This document shows positions 1 through 7,461 of a stretch of 13,148 nucleotides of DNA, piece by piece. A program made the translations under genes and the position numbers. Source of the stretch: PVC group bacterium. Lineage in GTDB: Bacteria > Verrucomicrobiota > Kiritimatiellia > SS1-B-03-39 > UBA6053. Numbering within the stretch: the first letter of the stretch is position 1; each line of letters begins with the position of its first letter. The notes beneath the pieces are model-generated. The model was not told the origin of the DNA. It saw nothing but the letters and a program-made list of their open reading frames with translations, and made no database searches. The stretch lies in the NCBI GenBank assembly GCA_003565035.1, contig PXDP01000206.1:1-13148 (forward strand), in the 5' to 3' direction.

Positions 1-318
1 TACAAAGAAAAAGGATGCGGTTTTTTAGAATCCGTCTATCAGGAGTGTCTTGAGCGCGAATTCAGTCTGCAGGATATTCCTTTTACAGCACAGCAGGCAC
101 ATCCTCTCTCTTACAAGGGGTATCCATTGAAACAAACCTTCCGCTCAGATTTCATCTGCTTTGGAAAGATTATTGTAGAACTCAAAGCGGCGAAATCCTT
201 GGCAGATGAACATCGTGCCCAGGTCTTGAATTATTTACATGCCACCGGATACCGTCTAGGACTTCTCATCAATTTCGGAGCCCACCCCAAAGTCGAATGG
301 GAGCGAATCGTACTGTAA
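1..318 (+). CDS. GxxExxY family protein (PD-(D/E)XK-like fold), 5' end outside the window
   Basis: Frame 1 is open from the first base to the TAA at 316-318, giving 105 visible residues. The family is usually about 125 residues, so roughly 20 N-terminal residues lie upstream; the TTG at 127 is not the real start. Visible residues 7-13 read GFLESVY, which is the family's naming GxxExxY motif. Further on, SDFICFGKIIVELKA supplies the Asp...Glu-x-Lys pattern of PD-(D/E)XK nuclease folds. The family is widespread in environmental bacteria and its function is unknown; nuclease activity is only inferred from the fold. The stop codon is followed six bases later by a long inverted repeat, so gene and repeat may be one unit. 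It lies upstream of cobS on the same strand but has no obvious link to cobalamin. Family assignment is firm, role unknown. Confidence 0.88.
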   Translation, partial: YKEKGCGFLESVYQECLEREFSLQDIPFTAQQAHPLSYKGYPLKQTFRSDFICFGKIIVELKAAKSLADEHRAQVLNYLHATGYRLGLLINFGAHPKVEWERIVL

Positions 319-324
319 TTTTTG

Positions 325-442
325 GCCCACGAAAGGCACGAAAAGCACGAAATAAATTCTATGGGTTCCGCGAAGTTTTTTAAAAAAATACCCCAACACA
401 AGCCATTGCCATACTTTCGTGTTTTTCGTGCCTTTCGTGGGC
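325..442. repeat. Long inverted repeat (28-nt arms, 62-nt spacer) made of 9-bp CACGAAA units
   Basis: The left arm (325-352) and right arm (415-442) are reverse complements at 27 of 28 positions, and the single mismatch becomes a G-U pair in RNA. Each arm consists of three consecutive 9-bp units sharing the core CACGAAA (left: CCCACGAAA, GGCACGAAA, AGCACGAAA, at 326-352). The spacer (353-414) contains six T followed by seven A (376-388). No T-run follows either arm in the direction of transcription, so this is not a classic intrinsic terminator. It sits between the GxxExxY stop codon and the cobS start. It could be a dispersed repeat family, a nuclease or transposition target, or an RNA hairpin in the cobS leader. 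Confidence 0.9.
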
Positions 443-469
443 ATATCCCCCCAACCCTTTTTGTTGTAC

Positions 470-1249
470 ATGATGCGCCGTGAGTTTCATCTTTTTTTGA
501 CCGCCCTAATGTTCTTCACCCGGCTTCCCTGCCCGGAGGGGATCGATCATGATGCGGATACCCTGAATGCCTCCCAAAAATATTTTCCCGTCATGGGCTG
601 GATTGTGGGAGGGGTTTCCTGGCTGAGCTGCTGGCTGGCCCTGCATCTCTTTCCTGCGGAAATCGCCGTGCTGCTCTCTGTCTGTGTCTCCATTCTGCTG
701 ACCGGGGCGTTTCACGAGGACGGCTTCACCGACACCTGCGATGCATTTGGCGGGGGATTCACCAAAGAATCCATTCTCACAATCATGAAAGACAGTCGTG
801 TCGGGGCCTACGGCCTCATCGGCTTTCTGCTGCTCCTCCTGCTCAAAGTCCAGGCGCTCATCCTTCTGACGGAACAGCTTCCGGCCTTCGTTCTGGCGGC
901 GGTGTTTATCAATGCCCACACCGCCAGCCGCTACCTGGCCGGCACCTTTGTCTCCTCCCATGACTATGTGCAGGACATCGATGTCAGCAAAGCCAAACCG
1001 ATCGCCAAACGCAAGCCTTCCCGCGCAGAGCGCATCCAGGCATTGATCTTTACACTGCTGCCCCTTTCCCTCTTCCTCCACCCCTTGGCCTTTTTCATGC
1101 TTCCGCTTCTGTTTCTTGTCAAAAGGGTCCTTGCCCCCCTCTATACCCGCAAAATTGGCGGGTACACAGGAGACACCCTCGGTGCGGCCCAGCAGGTCGC
1201 CGAAGTGTTTTTCTATCTTCTCTGTCTGCTGCCATGGACTTGGTTCTGA
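470..1249 (+). CDS. cobS: Adenosylcobinamide-GDP ribazoletransferase (cobalamin-5'-phosphate synthase)
   Basis: This integral membrane enzyme joins alpha-ribazole (or its phosphate) to adenosylcobinamide-GDP, the last assembly step of adenosylcobalamin. The 259-residue product has the expected family length. It shows FFTRLP near residues 15-20, the metal-binding acidic motif HEDGFTDTCDAFGG (82-95), KDSRVGAYG (107-115), and near the C-terminus GGYTGDTLGAAQQVAE, all hallmarks of CobS. Several leucine- and valine-rich stretches (about 44-80, 115-132, 205-222 and the C-terminus) fit membrane helices. The frame stays open up to a GTG at 419, but that codon lies inside the right arm of the inverted repeat and adds 17 atypical residues, so I chose ATG 470 (473 is equally possible). 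No clear Shine-Dalgarno precedes it. Its last 16 nt overlap the cobC-like gene, indicating co-translation. No cobU or cobT is visible here. Confidence 0.95.
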   Translation: MMRREFHLFLTALMFFTRLPCPEGIDHDADTLNASQKYFPVMGWIVGGVSWLSCWLALHLFPAEIAVLLSVCVSILLTGAFHEDGFTDTCDAFGGGFTKESILTIMKDSRVGAYGLIGFLLLLLLKVQALILLTEQLPAFVLAAVFINAHTASRYLAGTFVSSHDYVQDIDVSKAKPIAKRKPSRAERIQALIFTLLPLSLFLHPLAFFMLPLLFLVKRVLAPLYTRKIGGYTGDTLGAAQQVAEVFFYLLCLLPWTWF

Positions 1250-1758
1250 TTCGTCATCCGCCGGTCAAGGTGCCGGAAGGAACCTGTTACGGTCAAAAAG
1301 ATGTTCCGCTTCTTTCCGGATGGGAACTCGGGCTTGATGCCCTGAAAACGGATCTGTTCAGTAAAGCGGATTCCGTATACTCCAGTCCGTCCCTCCGATG
1401 TCTTCAGCCGGCAACCCGCTGGGGCCTCCAGCCGGTTCACGTCGACCCGGCGCTCATGGAGCTTCATTTCGGAGACTGGGAAGGCCTGACCTGGGATGAG
1501 ATTCCACACCCTGCCCTTACTGAATGGATGGAGGCGTTTTGGGAGGCCCGCCCCCCCGGGGGAGAATCCATGCCCGATTTGCAAAAACGCGTTTCGCGCT
1601 GGCTGGAGCAAATCCGGAGGTTACCACAACGCCGGGTCATCGTGTTCACCCATGCCGGGGTCATCCGCACCCTGAAAGGACTCCTGGAAAACATCCCCGC
1701 CAAAGAACTGTTTCAGATCAAGGTGCCCCACCTTCATCCCTTCCGGTTTGAGATTTAA
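1234..1758 (+). CDS. cobC: Histidine phosphatase, probable alpha-ribazole-5'-phosphate phosphatase
   Basis: This is a 174-residue phosphoglycerate-mutase-like phosphatase. The catalytic set is visible: R7-H8 in LIRHPPV (the nucleophilic His), R55 in SSPSLRC, E76 in MELHFGDWEG and H140 in FTHAG. The N-terminal segment with RHPP followed by GTCYGQKDVPL resembles CobC proteins, in which CYG-x-x-DVPL follows the catalytic RH. CobC removes the 5'-phosphate of alpha-ribazole phosphate or of adenosylcobalamin phosphate, next to the CobS step. The 16-nt overlap with cobS supports this over a generic phosphatase, though substrate cannot be read from sequence alone. Its TAA shares four bases with the stop of the convergent TPR gene. 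Confidence 0.87.
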   Translation: MDLVLIRHPPVKVPEGTCYGQKDVPLLSGWELGLDALKTDLFSKADSVYSSPSLRCLQPATRWGLQPVHVDPALMELHFGDWEGLTWDEIPHPALTEWMEAFWEARPPGGESMPDLQKRVSRWLEQIRRLPQRRVIVFTHAGVIRTLKGLLENIPAKELFQIKVPHLHPFRFEI

Positions 1759-4058
1759 TCGACGGGAGTCTCTTCCGGCACTTCCGGCTCGGCCTGGTCT
1801 TCAGCATCTCCAGGCGATTCGAGCACCTCAGGCTCTGCCTGGTCTTCAGCATCTTCAGGCGATTCGAGTGGCTCAGACTCCGCTTCCTCAGAACCGTCCT
1901 CAATCGTCTCATCAGGCGCCGTCCGGGCGGTTGCGGCCGCATCCGCGATCGCCTCCTCACGCTTGGCACGCACCATGTCCGCCACCGCCGCCTCGGCACG
2001 CTTCAGGGAGGCGAGCACAATCTCCTCCCGTTCCTCCGCCCCCAGTGCCAGGGCGATCCGGTAATAGCCGACCGCCTCCACCGGACGGTCAAGCTTCATC
2101 AGCACATCCCCCATGTGTTCGGCAATCACCGACTCGTCGGGTTCCAGCTCCGAGGCACGTTTCAAGTCGATATACGCCTCTTCGTAACGGCCCATCTGAT
2201 AAAAAATCCAGCCCCGCGTGTCAATATACGCCCCATTATGCGGATCCAGGCGCAAGGCCCGCTGCACATACTGCAAAGCCTGTTCGAGATTCATGGCCCG
2301 CTCCGCCCACATATACGCCAAATAGTTCAGAGCCATGGCATGGTCGGGTGCCTTCTCAATCACCTCCGCAAAAACAGCCATGGCCTCCTCATCCCGTCCC
2401 AGCCGTTCCAGTGTGGAGGCCATGTCGAACAGAAAGTCCTCGTGAATCCAGCGGGAAGGCTCCTCCTGTGCCTCCGCGAGCCGGCGGGTTTCCTCAAAGG
2501 CCTCCAGGGCGGCTTCAAAATTCCGCCGGAACAAATTCGTCCTCCCCAGCAGGCGCATGATGGTGGGGTCTTCAGGTCGCCGGTGACCAAGTGCCTCAAG
2601 GGCTTCAATCAGCACCTGCTCCCGCCGGGCTTTGAGGACATCATCGTCCTCGGCCCGGAACACAAGCCGGATTTGATGCCTCCAGATTTCCTCCAGCAGT
2701 TCATCATCCAGTTCCGCGGCCCGCAGGATCGGCTCCACCGCGTCTCCAGGGCGTCCCACCGCAAGCAGGGCCATGGCCCGCAGGGTAAAAAACTGGGTCA
2801 AGTCCTCCAAAGGTTCACCTTGCAGTCTCAGCTGATTCAGCCGGTCCAGAGCCGAGGCGGCTTCATGAAATTTCTCAAAACTCAACGCAAACGCCCCTTT
2901 CAGGGAAAGAAGATCCACATGATCCGGATGATGCGTCAGAGCCGTGTCCAGCACTTGCAAAGCCCGGTTCGGAGCATCCCCCTGAAACATGAAGAGTGCC
3001 AGTTTCCGGAACGCATCCACTTCCCCCGGATCCAGTTCAACCACCCGGGCATATGCGGCCATCGCCAGATCAGGACGCCTTGCCAGCTCCGCCAGCAAAC
3101 CCTGCATAAAATGCCCGAACGCATCCTCCGGATTCTCCCGCAAATACGCGTTCAGCACAAAAATCGCCTGTGAAGCATTTTCCCCCAGACTTTGGACGAA
3201 ATGAACCAGAATTGTGTTTCGAACCTCAAGCGTCCTCCCCGTAGCCTCGTCGAGTTCACGGTACAGCGGCAGCATCGCCGCTGCGGAGGACTGCCCGACC
3301 AGTGCCGCCTGCAAAAACGTGAACGGCACATGATCCGGAAATGCGGACCGCGCGGCCTCCAGAACCGACAGCGCCTCGTCCCGCAACGCGTCCGAGACCA
3401 TGGGCTCTTCCGCCTGAGCCGCCTCCTGGAGCAGCAACTCCGCATGGAACTGACGAATCCGACGGTTCTCACCGGGCAGCCCTGCCCCTTTGCGTGTCAC
3501 CTCCAGTGCTGCGTCCGCATCTCCCCGCCTCAGCAGTAAACGCGCGGCCTCCAGATACGGGGCCTCCATCTGCGGAGTCAGCTCAAGCAGCCGAAACAGA
3601 AGCTCTAAAGAGGCGGCTTCCTCCTCCGCCAGCAGATACAGCTGAGAGGTCCATAACAACGCCGTAATGTTCTCCGGTTTCCGGTCCAGAAACGCCTCCA
3701 TCAATTCCAGGGCCCTCTCCGCCTCCCCAAGCTCCAGCATCCTCCGCGACGTCAACAAATACAGCGTCTCGTTTTCAGGATCTTTCTCAATCGCCAGCAA
3801 AAACTGCTCCAGTGCGGAGGCCGTATCTTCACGGAATTCATACGACAACCCCTGACTGAAATGAGCAAGGGCTTCCGCAAAACGCTGATTGACCGGTGTC
3901 AGGGTTTGTTCGCCCGACTCCAGCACAACAGCCCCGGACGAAGCTTCACGGGACGTATTTGGGGAAACACATCCGGCAAACCAGATCGTCGGGGCGGTCA
4001 GGCAAACAAACACCCGAAGCGCGCGAAAGGTTTTTCTTGAAAAACTGTGATCATTCAC
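1755..4058 (-). CDS. TPR-repeat lipoprotein with acidic repetitive C-terminal tail
   Basis: The product has 767 residues. The N-terminus has basic residues, a hydrophobic stretch and a lipobox FAGC ending at Cys30, so it is probably a lipoprotein anchored in an envelope membrane. Most of the remainder is tandem tetratricopeptide repeats (roughly residues 55-690), with consensus-like units such as GRYEEAYIDLKRASELEP and NLEQALQYVQRALRLDP near the C-terminal end. The final 50 or so residues are a Glu/Asp/Pro-rich tail with two copies of a 15-residue repeat. TPR arrays are protein-protein scaffolds; possible roles include assembly of an envelope or secretion complex, but nothing here fixes the partner. 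It lies 28 nt downstream of the bS22-like gene on the same strand and may be co-transcribed with it. Its end overlaps cobC by 4 nt, convergently. Confidence 0.88.
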   Translation of the reverse strand: MNDHSFSRKTFRALRVFVCLTAPTIWFAGCVSPNTSREASSGAVVLESGEQTLTPVNQRFAEALAHFSQGLSYEFREDTASALEQFLLAIEKDPENETLYLLTSRRMLELGEAERALELMEAFLDRKPENITALLWTSQLYLLAEEEAASLELLFRLLELTPQMEAPYLEAARLLLRRGDADAALEVTRKGAGLPGENRRIRQFHAELLLQEAAQAEEPMVSDALRDEALSVLEAARSAFPDHVPFTFLQAALVGQSSAAAMLPLYRELDEATGRTLEVRNTILVHFVQSLGENASQAIFVLNAYLRENPEDAFGHFMQGLLAELARRPDLAMAAYARVVELDPGEVDAFRKLALFMFQGDAPNRALQVLDTALTHHPDHVDLLSLKGAFALSFEKFHEAASALDRLNQLRLQGEPLEDLTQFFTLRAMALLAVGRPGDAVEPILRAAELDDELLEEIWRHQIRLVFRAEDDDVLKARREQVLIEALEALGHRRPEDPTIMRLLGRTNLFRRNFEAALEAFEETRRLAEAQEEPSRWIHEDFLFDMASTLERLGRDEEAMAVFAEVIEKAPDHAMALNYLAYMWAERAMNLEQALQYVQRALRLDPHNGAYIDTRGWIFYQMGRYEEAYIDLKRASELEPDESVIAEHMGDVLMKLDRPVEAVGYYRIALALGAEEREEIVLASLKRAEAAVADMVRAKREEAIADAAATARTAPDETIEDGSEEAESEPLESPEDAEDQAEPEVLESPGDAEDQAEPEVPEETPVD
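1792..1881 (-). repeat. Two tandem 45-bp (15-codon) repeats in the TPR lipoprotein tail
   Basis: Units at 1792-1836 and 1837-1881 both begin GCCTGGTCTTCAGCATCT on the plus strand, and their first 32 bases differ at one position. On the coding strand they encode Glu/Pro/Asp-rich units sharing LESP-x-DAEDQAEP. The closeness at DNA level indicates a recent in-frame duplication, so copy number may vary between strains. Confidence 0.85.
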
Positions 4059-4086
4059 ACGCGGGCCTCGGGGTTGAAGTTATACG

Positions 4087-4176
4087 TTATTTCTTTTTAT
4101 GCCGGTCTTTGCGACTGCGCTTGCGGCGCTTGTGCTTGGACATTTTCTTACGGCGCTGTTTCTTAATAGATCCCAT
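4087..4176 (-). CDS. bS22/AURKAIP1-COX24-type small basic ribosomal protein (29 aa)
   Basis: Reading the minus strand from the ATG at 4176-4174 to the TAA at 4089-4087 gives 29 residues, starting MGSIKKQRRKKMSKHK and continuing with Arg/Lys to RHKKK. About two thirds of the residues are Lys or Arg. The pattern G-S-x-x-K-x-R-R-K-K-M-S-K-H/K-K is that of the COX24/AURKAIP1 C-terminal domain, found in mitochondrial mS38 and in the mycobacterial small-subunit protein bS22. It is therefore probably a small-subunit ribosomal component, by homology of a short motif. A good Shine-Dalgarno (AAGGA) lies six bases upstream of the ATG. It sits 49 nt downstream of hisG and 28 nt upstream of the TPR gene, all on the minus strand. 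It is easily missed because of its size. Confidence 0.85.
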   Translation of the reverse strand: MGSIKKQRRKKMSKHKRRKRSRKDRHKKK

Positions 4177-4182
4177 CGTAGG

Positions 4183-4187
4183 TCCTT
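4183..4187 (-). promoter_or_regulatory. Ribosome binding site of the bS22-like gene
   Basis: The minus strand reads AAGGA here, six bases before the ATG at 4176. It is one of the better Shine-Dalgarno sequences in the window and supports this tiny ORF as a real gene. Confidence 0.7.
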
Positions 4188-4225
4188 TTGTTGAAAGTTA
4201 AAGCAAGGTTTTCCCTTTTTCCGGA

Positions 4226-5110
4226 TCAGGGAATGATCTTGTTCAACGAGAGTTCGATAATGCCCTCGGCTCCGGCAGCCTTGAGCTGCGGGATAATTTC
4301 CCGCACAACATGCTCCTCCACCACGGTTTCCACTGAGTGCCAGTCTGATTCAGACAGGGAACTTACAGTAGGGGCGTGGAGGGAAGGCAAAATTCGGATC
4401 ACCTCAGACAGGCCATCCTCTTTCACATTCAATTTCAGTAAAACTTTGGTTTCCGCGGCCAGCGCACCGTTGACCAGCATGGCAATCTGCTCGATTTTTG
4501 CCCGCTTGGCCTCGTCCGCCCAGGCCTTATGACTGCACACAAACCAGGTGTTGGATTCCATAATCGTGGCCATAATCCGGAGATTATTGGCCCGGAGCGA
4601 GTTTCCGGTTTCGGTCAGCTCAACAATCGCATCCACCAGTTCAGGTGCTTTCACCTCTGTGGCCCCCCAGGAAAACTCGACATCCGCCTGCACCCCATTT
4701 TCCTCCAGCCAGCGGCGGGCAATACCGACCGCCTCGGTGGCGATCCGCTTGCCTTCCAAATCTTTCGGCTCGCGAATATTCGAATTCTCAGGAACCGCAA
4801 CCACCCAGCGGACCGGCTTGCGGCCCTGTTTTGCATACTGCAGTTCACAGACCCGGTGGACATCTGAACCGTTTTCCACAATCCAGTCGTGTCCGGTGAG
4901 CCCCGCATCCAGCATCCCCAGTTCGACATACCGGCTCATTTCCTGCGCACGAATCAACCGAATTTCCACGTCATCATCATCCACCCGCGGCAGATAACTG
5001 CGCGAACTGGAGCTGATCGTGAATCCCGCTTTTTTGAAAAGCGCATAGGTGGACTCCTGCAAACTGCCTTTGGGAAGGCCAAGAATGAGTGGGGATGGGG
5101 ACTTAGACAT
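4226..5110 (-). CDS. hisG: ATP phosphoribosyltransferase, long (HisG-L) form
   Basis: This enzyme catalyses the first step of histidine synthesis, ATP + PRPP to phosphoribosyl-ATP, in the cytoplasm. The 294-residue product has the long-form architecture. The catalytic domain begins with LGLPKGSLQE (10-19), followed by LDAGLTGHDWIVENG (67-81), the PRPP-loop region IATEAVGIARRWLEENG (123-139), and ATEVKAPELVDAIVELTETG (150-169). The C-terminal ACT-like HisG_C domain (about 212-294) ends SDWHSVETVVEEHVV...IIELSLNKI. The regulatory domain implies histidine feedback inhibition and independence from HisZ. No other his gene is in the window, so it is not in a classical his operon here. There is no clear Shine-Dalgarno before ATG 5110. 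It is divergent from the AraC-type gene. Confidence 0.96.
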   Translation of the reverse strand: MSKSPSPLILGLPKGSLQESTYALFKKAGFTISSSSRSYLPRVDDDDVEIRLIRAQEMSRYVELGMLDAGLTGHDWIVENGSDVHRVCELQYAKQGRKPVRWVVAVPENSNIREPKDLEGKRIATEAVGIARRWLEENGVQADVEFSWGATEVKAPELVDAIVELTETGNSLRANNLRIMATIMESNTWFVCSHKAWADEAKRAKIEQIAMLVNGALAAETKVLLKLNVKEDGLSEVIRILPSLHAPTVSSLSESDWHSVETVVEEHVVREIIPQLKAAGAEGIIELSLNKIIP

Positions 5111-5272
5111 AATAAAGCATGGTTTTGTAAATCAAAGGGCTTGGACCGATAAAGAATTGGAGGCCGTTTGTCGATAATTAATCCACAAAAACTCATCAGG
5201 CGTGCTCTGTGACAAAGCGGAAGCCCGCAAACAGACTTGATTCATCCTAAACACAGGTGTAACAACACGAAT
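5111..5272. other. Divergent intergenic region between hisG and the AraC-type regulator
   Basis: The 162 bases are more AT-rich than the flanking genes and must hold the promoters of both divergent genes. I could not assign convincing -35/-10 pairs on either strand, nor a riboswitch or operator. Confidence 0.5.
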
Positions 5273-6484
5273 ATGGACAAGCTCTTTGCAATTTATCGAC
5301 CGATGAACCTGAACCACGGGTCCGAACAGGTCCTCAATCAGGTCGCACTCGGCGTTTATGACCAGGCGGTCTCGTCCCATTGCCCCTACTTTATTCAGGA
5401 CATCCGGAATCTTGAGGGCCTGCAAAACAGTGCGGGCGTCATCGCGCTGATCTGGTCAGAAAATCAAATCAGTCCCCTCCGGGGCTCCGGCATTCCCATC
5501 GTTAACCTTTCCAACACCCGGGGGGCCATTCAGGGAATCGCCAACGTCAGGAGCGATGACCGGGCTGTCGGTGCCCTGGCCGCTGAACACCTGCTGGAAC
5601 GAAAGTATCAGCATTTCATCGTCGTCGGCTACCAGGGCCGAACCTGGAGTTCCGAGCGGGTTGAAGGGTTTACCAAAGCCCTGGGCACCTCATACCAGTC
5701 TTTTACCCTTTGCGATTTGGAGCTGGACCGAAAAAAAAGCGGATCGGGCCCCTCCGCCTATTCCGAAGAAATCTGGGAACAATTCTGGCCTTACTTCAAG
5801 GACAGTCCTCCCGAAACCGGTCTGTTTACCGCCAGCGACTGGCTGGCCTGGCCCATTATGGAGATGATCCGGAAACACTGCCCCGACCGGCTGTATACAA
5901 CCGGCATTCTGGGGGTGGACAATCTGCACGACAGTCTTTTTGACCCCCGCCGAACCGCCGGGCTCTCCTCCATTCTTCCCGGGTTCCGGACCGCGGGGGG
6001 CTTGAGCCTTCAACTGCTCCTTGAAGCGGCAACGGAAGGAAAAGATATTTCCGGAATTTCCAAAGTGACCCCTCCGGAAAGACTCATCTGCCGGGCCTCC
6101 ACCGTCGGAGACGCTTGCGGAGACCCCGTTCTGGGGAAAGTCATCCGGGAACTCTGGGGTAGCCTCCGCAGAGGTCACCCCATCTCCCTCCGTACAATCG
6201 CCAAAGACAATCATATCGGCCTCCGCAGCCTGGAAATGCGCTTTGAAAACACCGTGGGAACTCCCGCCCGGACTCTTCTTGCAAACATGCGGGTTCAGCT
6301 GGGCAAAGAACTCCTCACCGAAACCGACCTGCCGATCGCCATCGTATCCACCCGCTGCGGCTATTCCAATACCACAACCTTCTCAAACACTTTCCGGAAT
6401 GCCAGCGGACAAACCCCCAGAGAATGGCGGAAACGCTATCAGCACCCCTACGTCAATTCATCCCGCAATACGCCCATTCTGTAA
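5273..6484 (+). CDS. AraC-family regulator with LacI/periplasmic-binding-type sensor domain (XylR-like)
   Basis: The 403-residue product carries an N-terminal sugar-binding-like domain (about 1-280) and a C-terminal AraC helix-turn-helix domain (about 295-395). The sensor shows RSDDRAVGALAAEHLLER, the HFIVVGY strand, and GVDNLHDSLFDPRRTAGLSSI, typical of LacI-type effector domains. The DNA-binding part shows the second-helix signature IAIVSTRCGYSNTTTFSNTFRNASGQTPREWR. This architecture matches E. coli XylR and is very common in Lentisphaerota/Kiritimatiellota sugar-utilisation loci. The frame extends up to a TTG at 5237, but ATG 5273 starts directly at the first beta strand and was chosen. 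The effector is probably a sugar, and the target is unknown. The convergent dehydrogenase overlaps its 3' end by 27 nt. Confidence 0.92.
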   Translation: MDKLFAIYRPMNLNHGSEQVLNQVALGVYDQAVSSHCPYFIQDIRNLEGLQNSAGVIALIWSENQISPLRGSGIPIVNLSNTRGAIQGIANVRSDDRAVGALAAEHLLERKYQHFIVVGYQGRTWSSERVEGFTKALGTSYQSFTLCDLELDRKKSGSGPSAYSEEIWEQFWPYFKDSPPETGLFTASDWLAWPIMEMIRKHCPDRLYTTGILGVDNLHDSLFDPRRTAGLSSILPGFRTAGGLSLQLLLEAATEGKDISGISKVTPPERLICRASTVGDACGDPVLGKVIRELWGSLRRGHPISLRTIAKDNHIGLRSLEMRFENTVGTPARTLLANMRVQLGKELLTETDLPIAIVSTRCGYSNTTTFSNTFRNASGQTPREWRKRYQHPYVNSSRNTPIL

Positions 6485-7450
6485 AGGCATCACACAATCT
6501 TCAAGCAGCTCCCCCCGCTCAAATCGCCGAAGATTTCTCAAAAAATGCCGAATCAGGGTCATCGATTCCCCCCGGTGTCCGCCGGCCACGTGCGGGGTAA
6601 TCCGGCAGCGGGACTCGCTCCGAAGCGGGTGACCCTCGGGCAGCGGCTCCGGATCCGTAACATCCAGCCAGGCATAAAATCCCGGATCGAGGCTGAACCG
6701 GGCCAGCAGAGCGTCCTGATCCACCGTTCGCCCCCGCCCGATGTTGTAAAACACCGCCCCGGCTTTCATCAGCCCTAAACGTGTTCCATTAAAAAAACCG
6801 CGCGTGGAGGGACTGTCAGGCAGGATGTTGACCACATGATCCGCCTCCCCCAGGGCGTCCATGAGCCCGGTGTCATCCACCATCCGGACCGGCTCATCCC
6901 CCCTCACCCGCCTCCGGTATCCTGCAATTGACATCCCGTACGGAGCCAACAGGTCAACCAGGCGCTCTCCGATCGCGCCATAACCGACGATTAAAACGCT
7001 CTGCCCCCGCAGCGGCACACATCCATCCCGGTGCCGCAGCCAGGCATCTCCTGAAGCAAAGGCCGGCGTCGCCAGCCCCTCCGGCAGTCGGCGGGACTGC
7101 GCCAGCATAAAGGAAAACACATGATCCGCGCAGGCCTCATTATACACATGCGCGCTGTTCGTCACGAGAATCCCTTTCTCCTGAACCAGGGCCCGGAACG
7201 CCGGCGTGTCGTAACGCGTAATCCCCGAACTGCTCACATGAATCCACCGCAGCCGCTCCGAGAGAGCCACCCCCTGCGGGTCCGGCTGACCCAGGGCAAT
7301 GTCCGCCTCCGCAAACCCCGCGTCCAGGGTCCCTGACCCCAGCACGGTGCCCGACGGTTTTCCGGAAAACAGCAGTTCATGTCCCCGAAGCCCCGCGCGC
7401 AAAAACGCCAAAGCCTCCTTCGGCAGCCAAAAATCAAGATAGATTTTCAT
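6458..7450 (-). CDS. D-isomer-specific 2-hydroxyacid dehydrogenase (NAD-dependent)
   Basis: The 330-residue product has the two-domain fold of D-2-hydroxyacid dehydrogenases. The Rossmann glycine motif is GYGAIG (156-161). The catalytic triad is present: R239 in NIGRGRTVDQ, E268 in DVTDPEPLPEGHPL, and H287 in ITPHVAGG. Such enzymes reduce 2-keto acids or oxidise D-2-hydroxyacids with NAD(P)H. The substrate cannot be told; the close spacing of HPL after PEPLP resembles the glyoxylate/hydroxypyruvate reductase-like branch. The gene is convergent with the AraC regulator and divergent from the YfcE-type gene. Its start lies 11 nt from a 33-bp tandem repeat, which may control it. No strong Shine-Dalgarno is seen before ATG 7450. 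Confidence 0.93.
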   Translation of the reverse strand: MKIYLDFWLPKEALAFLRAGLRGHELLFSGKPSGTVLGSGTLDAGFAEADIALGQPDPQGVALSERLRWIHVSSSGITRYDTPAFRALVQEKGILVTNSAHVYNEACADHVFSFMLAQSRRLPEGLATPAFASGDAWLRHRDGCVPLRGQSVLIVGYGAIGERLVDLLAPYGMSIAGYRRRVRGDEPVRMVDDTGLMDALGEADHVVNILPDSPSTRGFFNGTRLGLMKAGAVFYNIGRGRTVDQDALLARFSLDPGFYAWLDVTDPEPLPEGHPLRSESRCRITPHVAGGHRGESMTLIRHFLRNLRRFERGELLEDCVMPLQNGRIAG

Positions 7451-7461
7451 GCATCAGGGTC

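Noticed and set aside
325..442. Inverted repeat as an intrinsic terminator or a CRISPR-like array
   Set aside because: No T-run follows either arm, the spacer is 62 nt, and the units are short direct repeats within an inverted pair rather than spaced repeats.
419..469. GTG at 419 as the cobS start
   Set aside because: It lies within the inverted-repeat arm, and the added 17 residues do not look like CobS; ATG 470 gives the usual length.
2115..3173. 352-codon open frame on the plus strand opposite the TPR lipoprotein, and a 270-codon one at 1748-2560
   Set aside because: Composition is rich in Pro, Arg, His and Gln without domain pattern; both mirror the real TPR gene, as GC-rich antisense frames often do.
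4211..4233. TTCCCT/AGGGAA inverted repeat at the end of hisG as a terminator
   Set aside because: A six-base stem with an 11-base loop and no U-tract on the minus strand; bS22-like gene follows closely, so readthrough is more likely.
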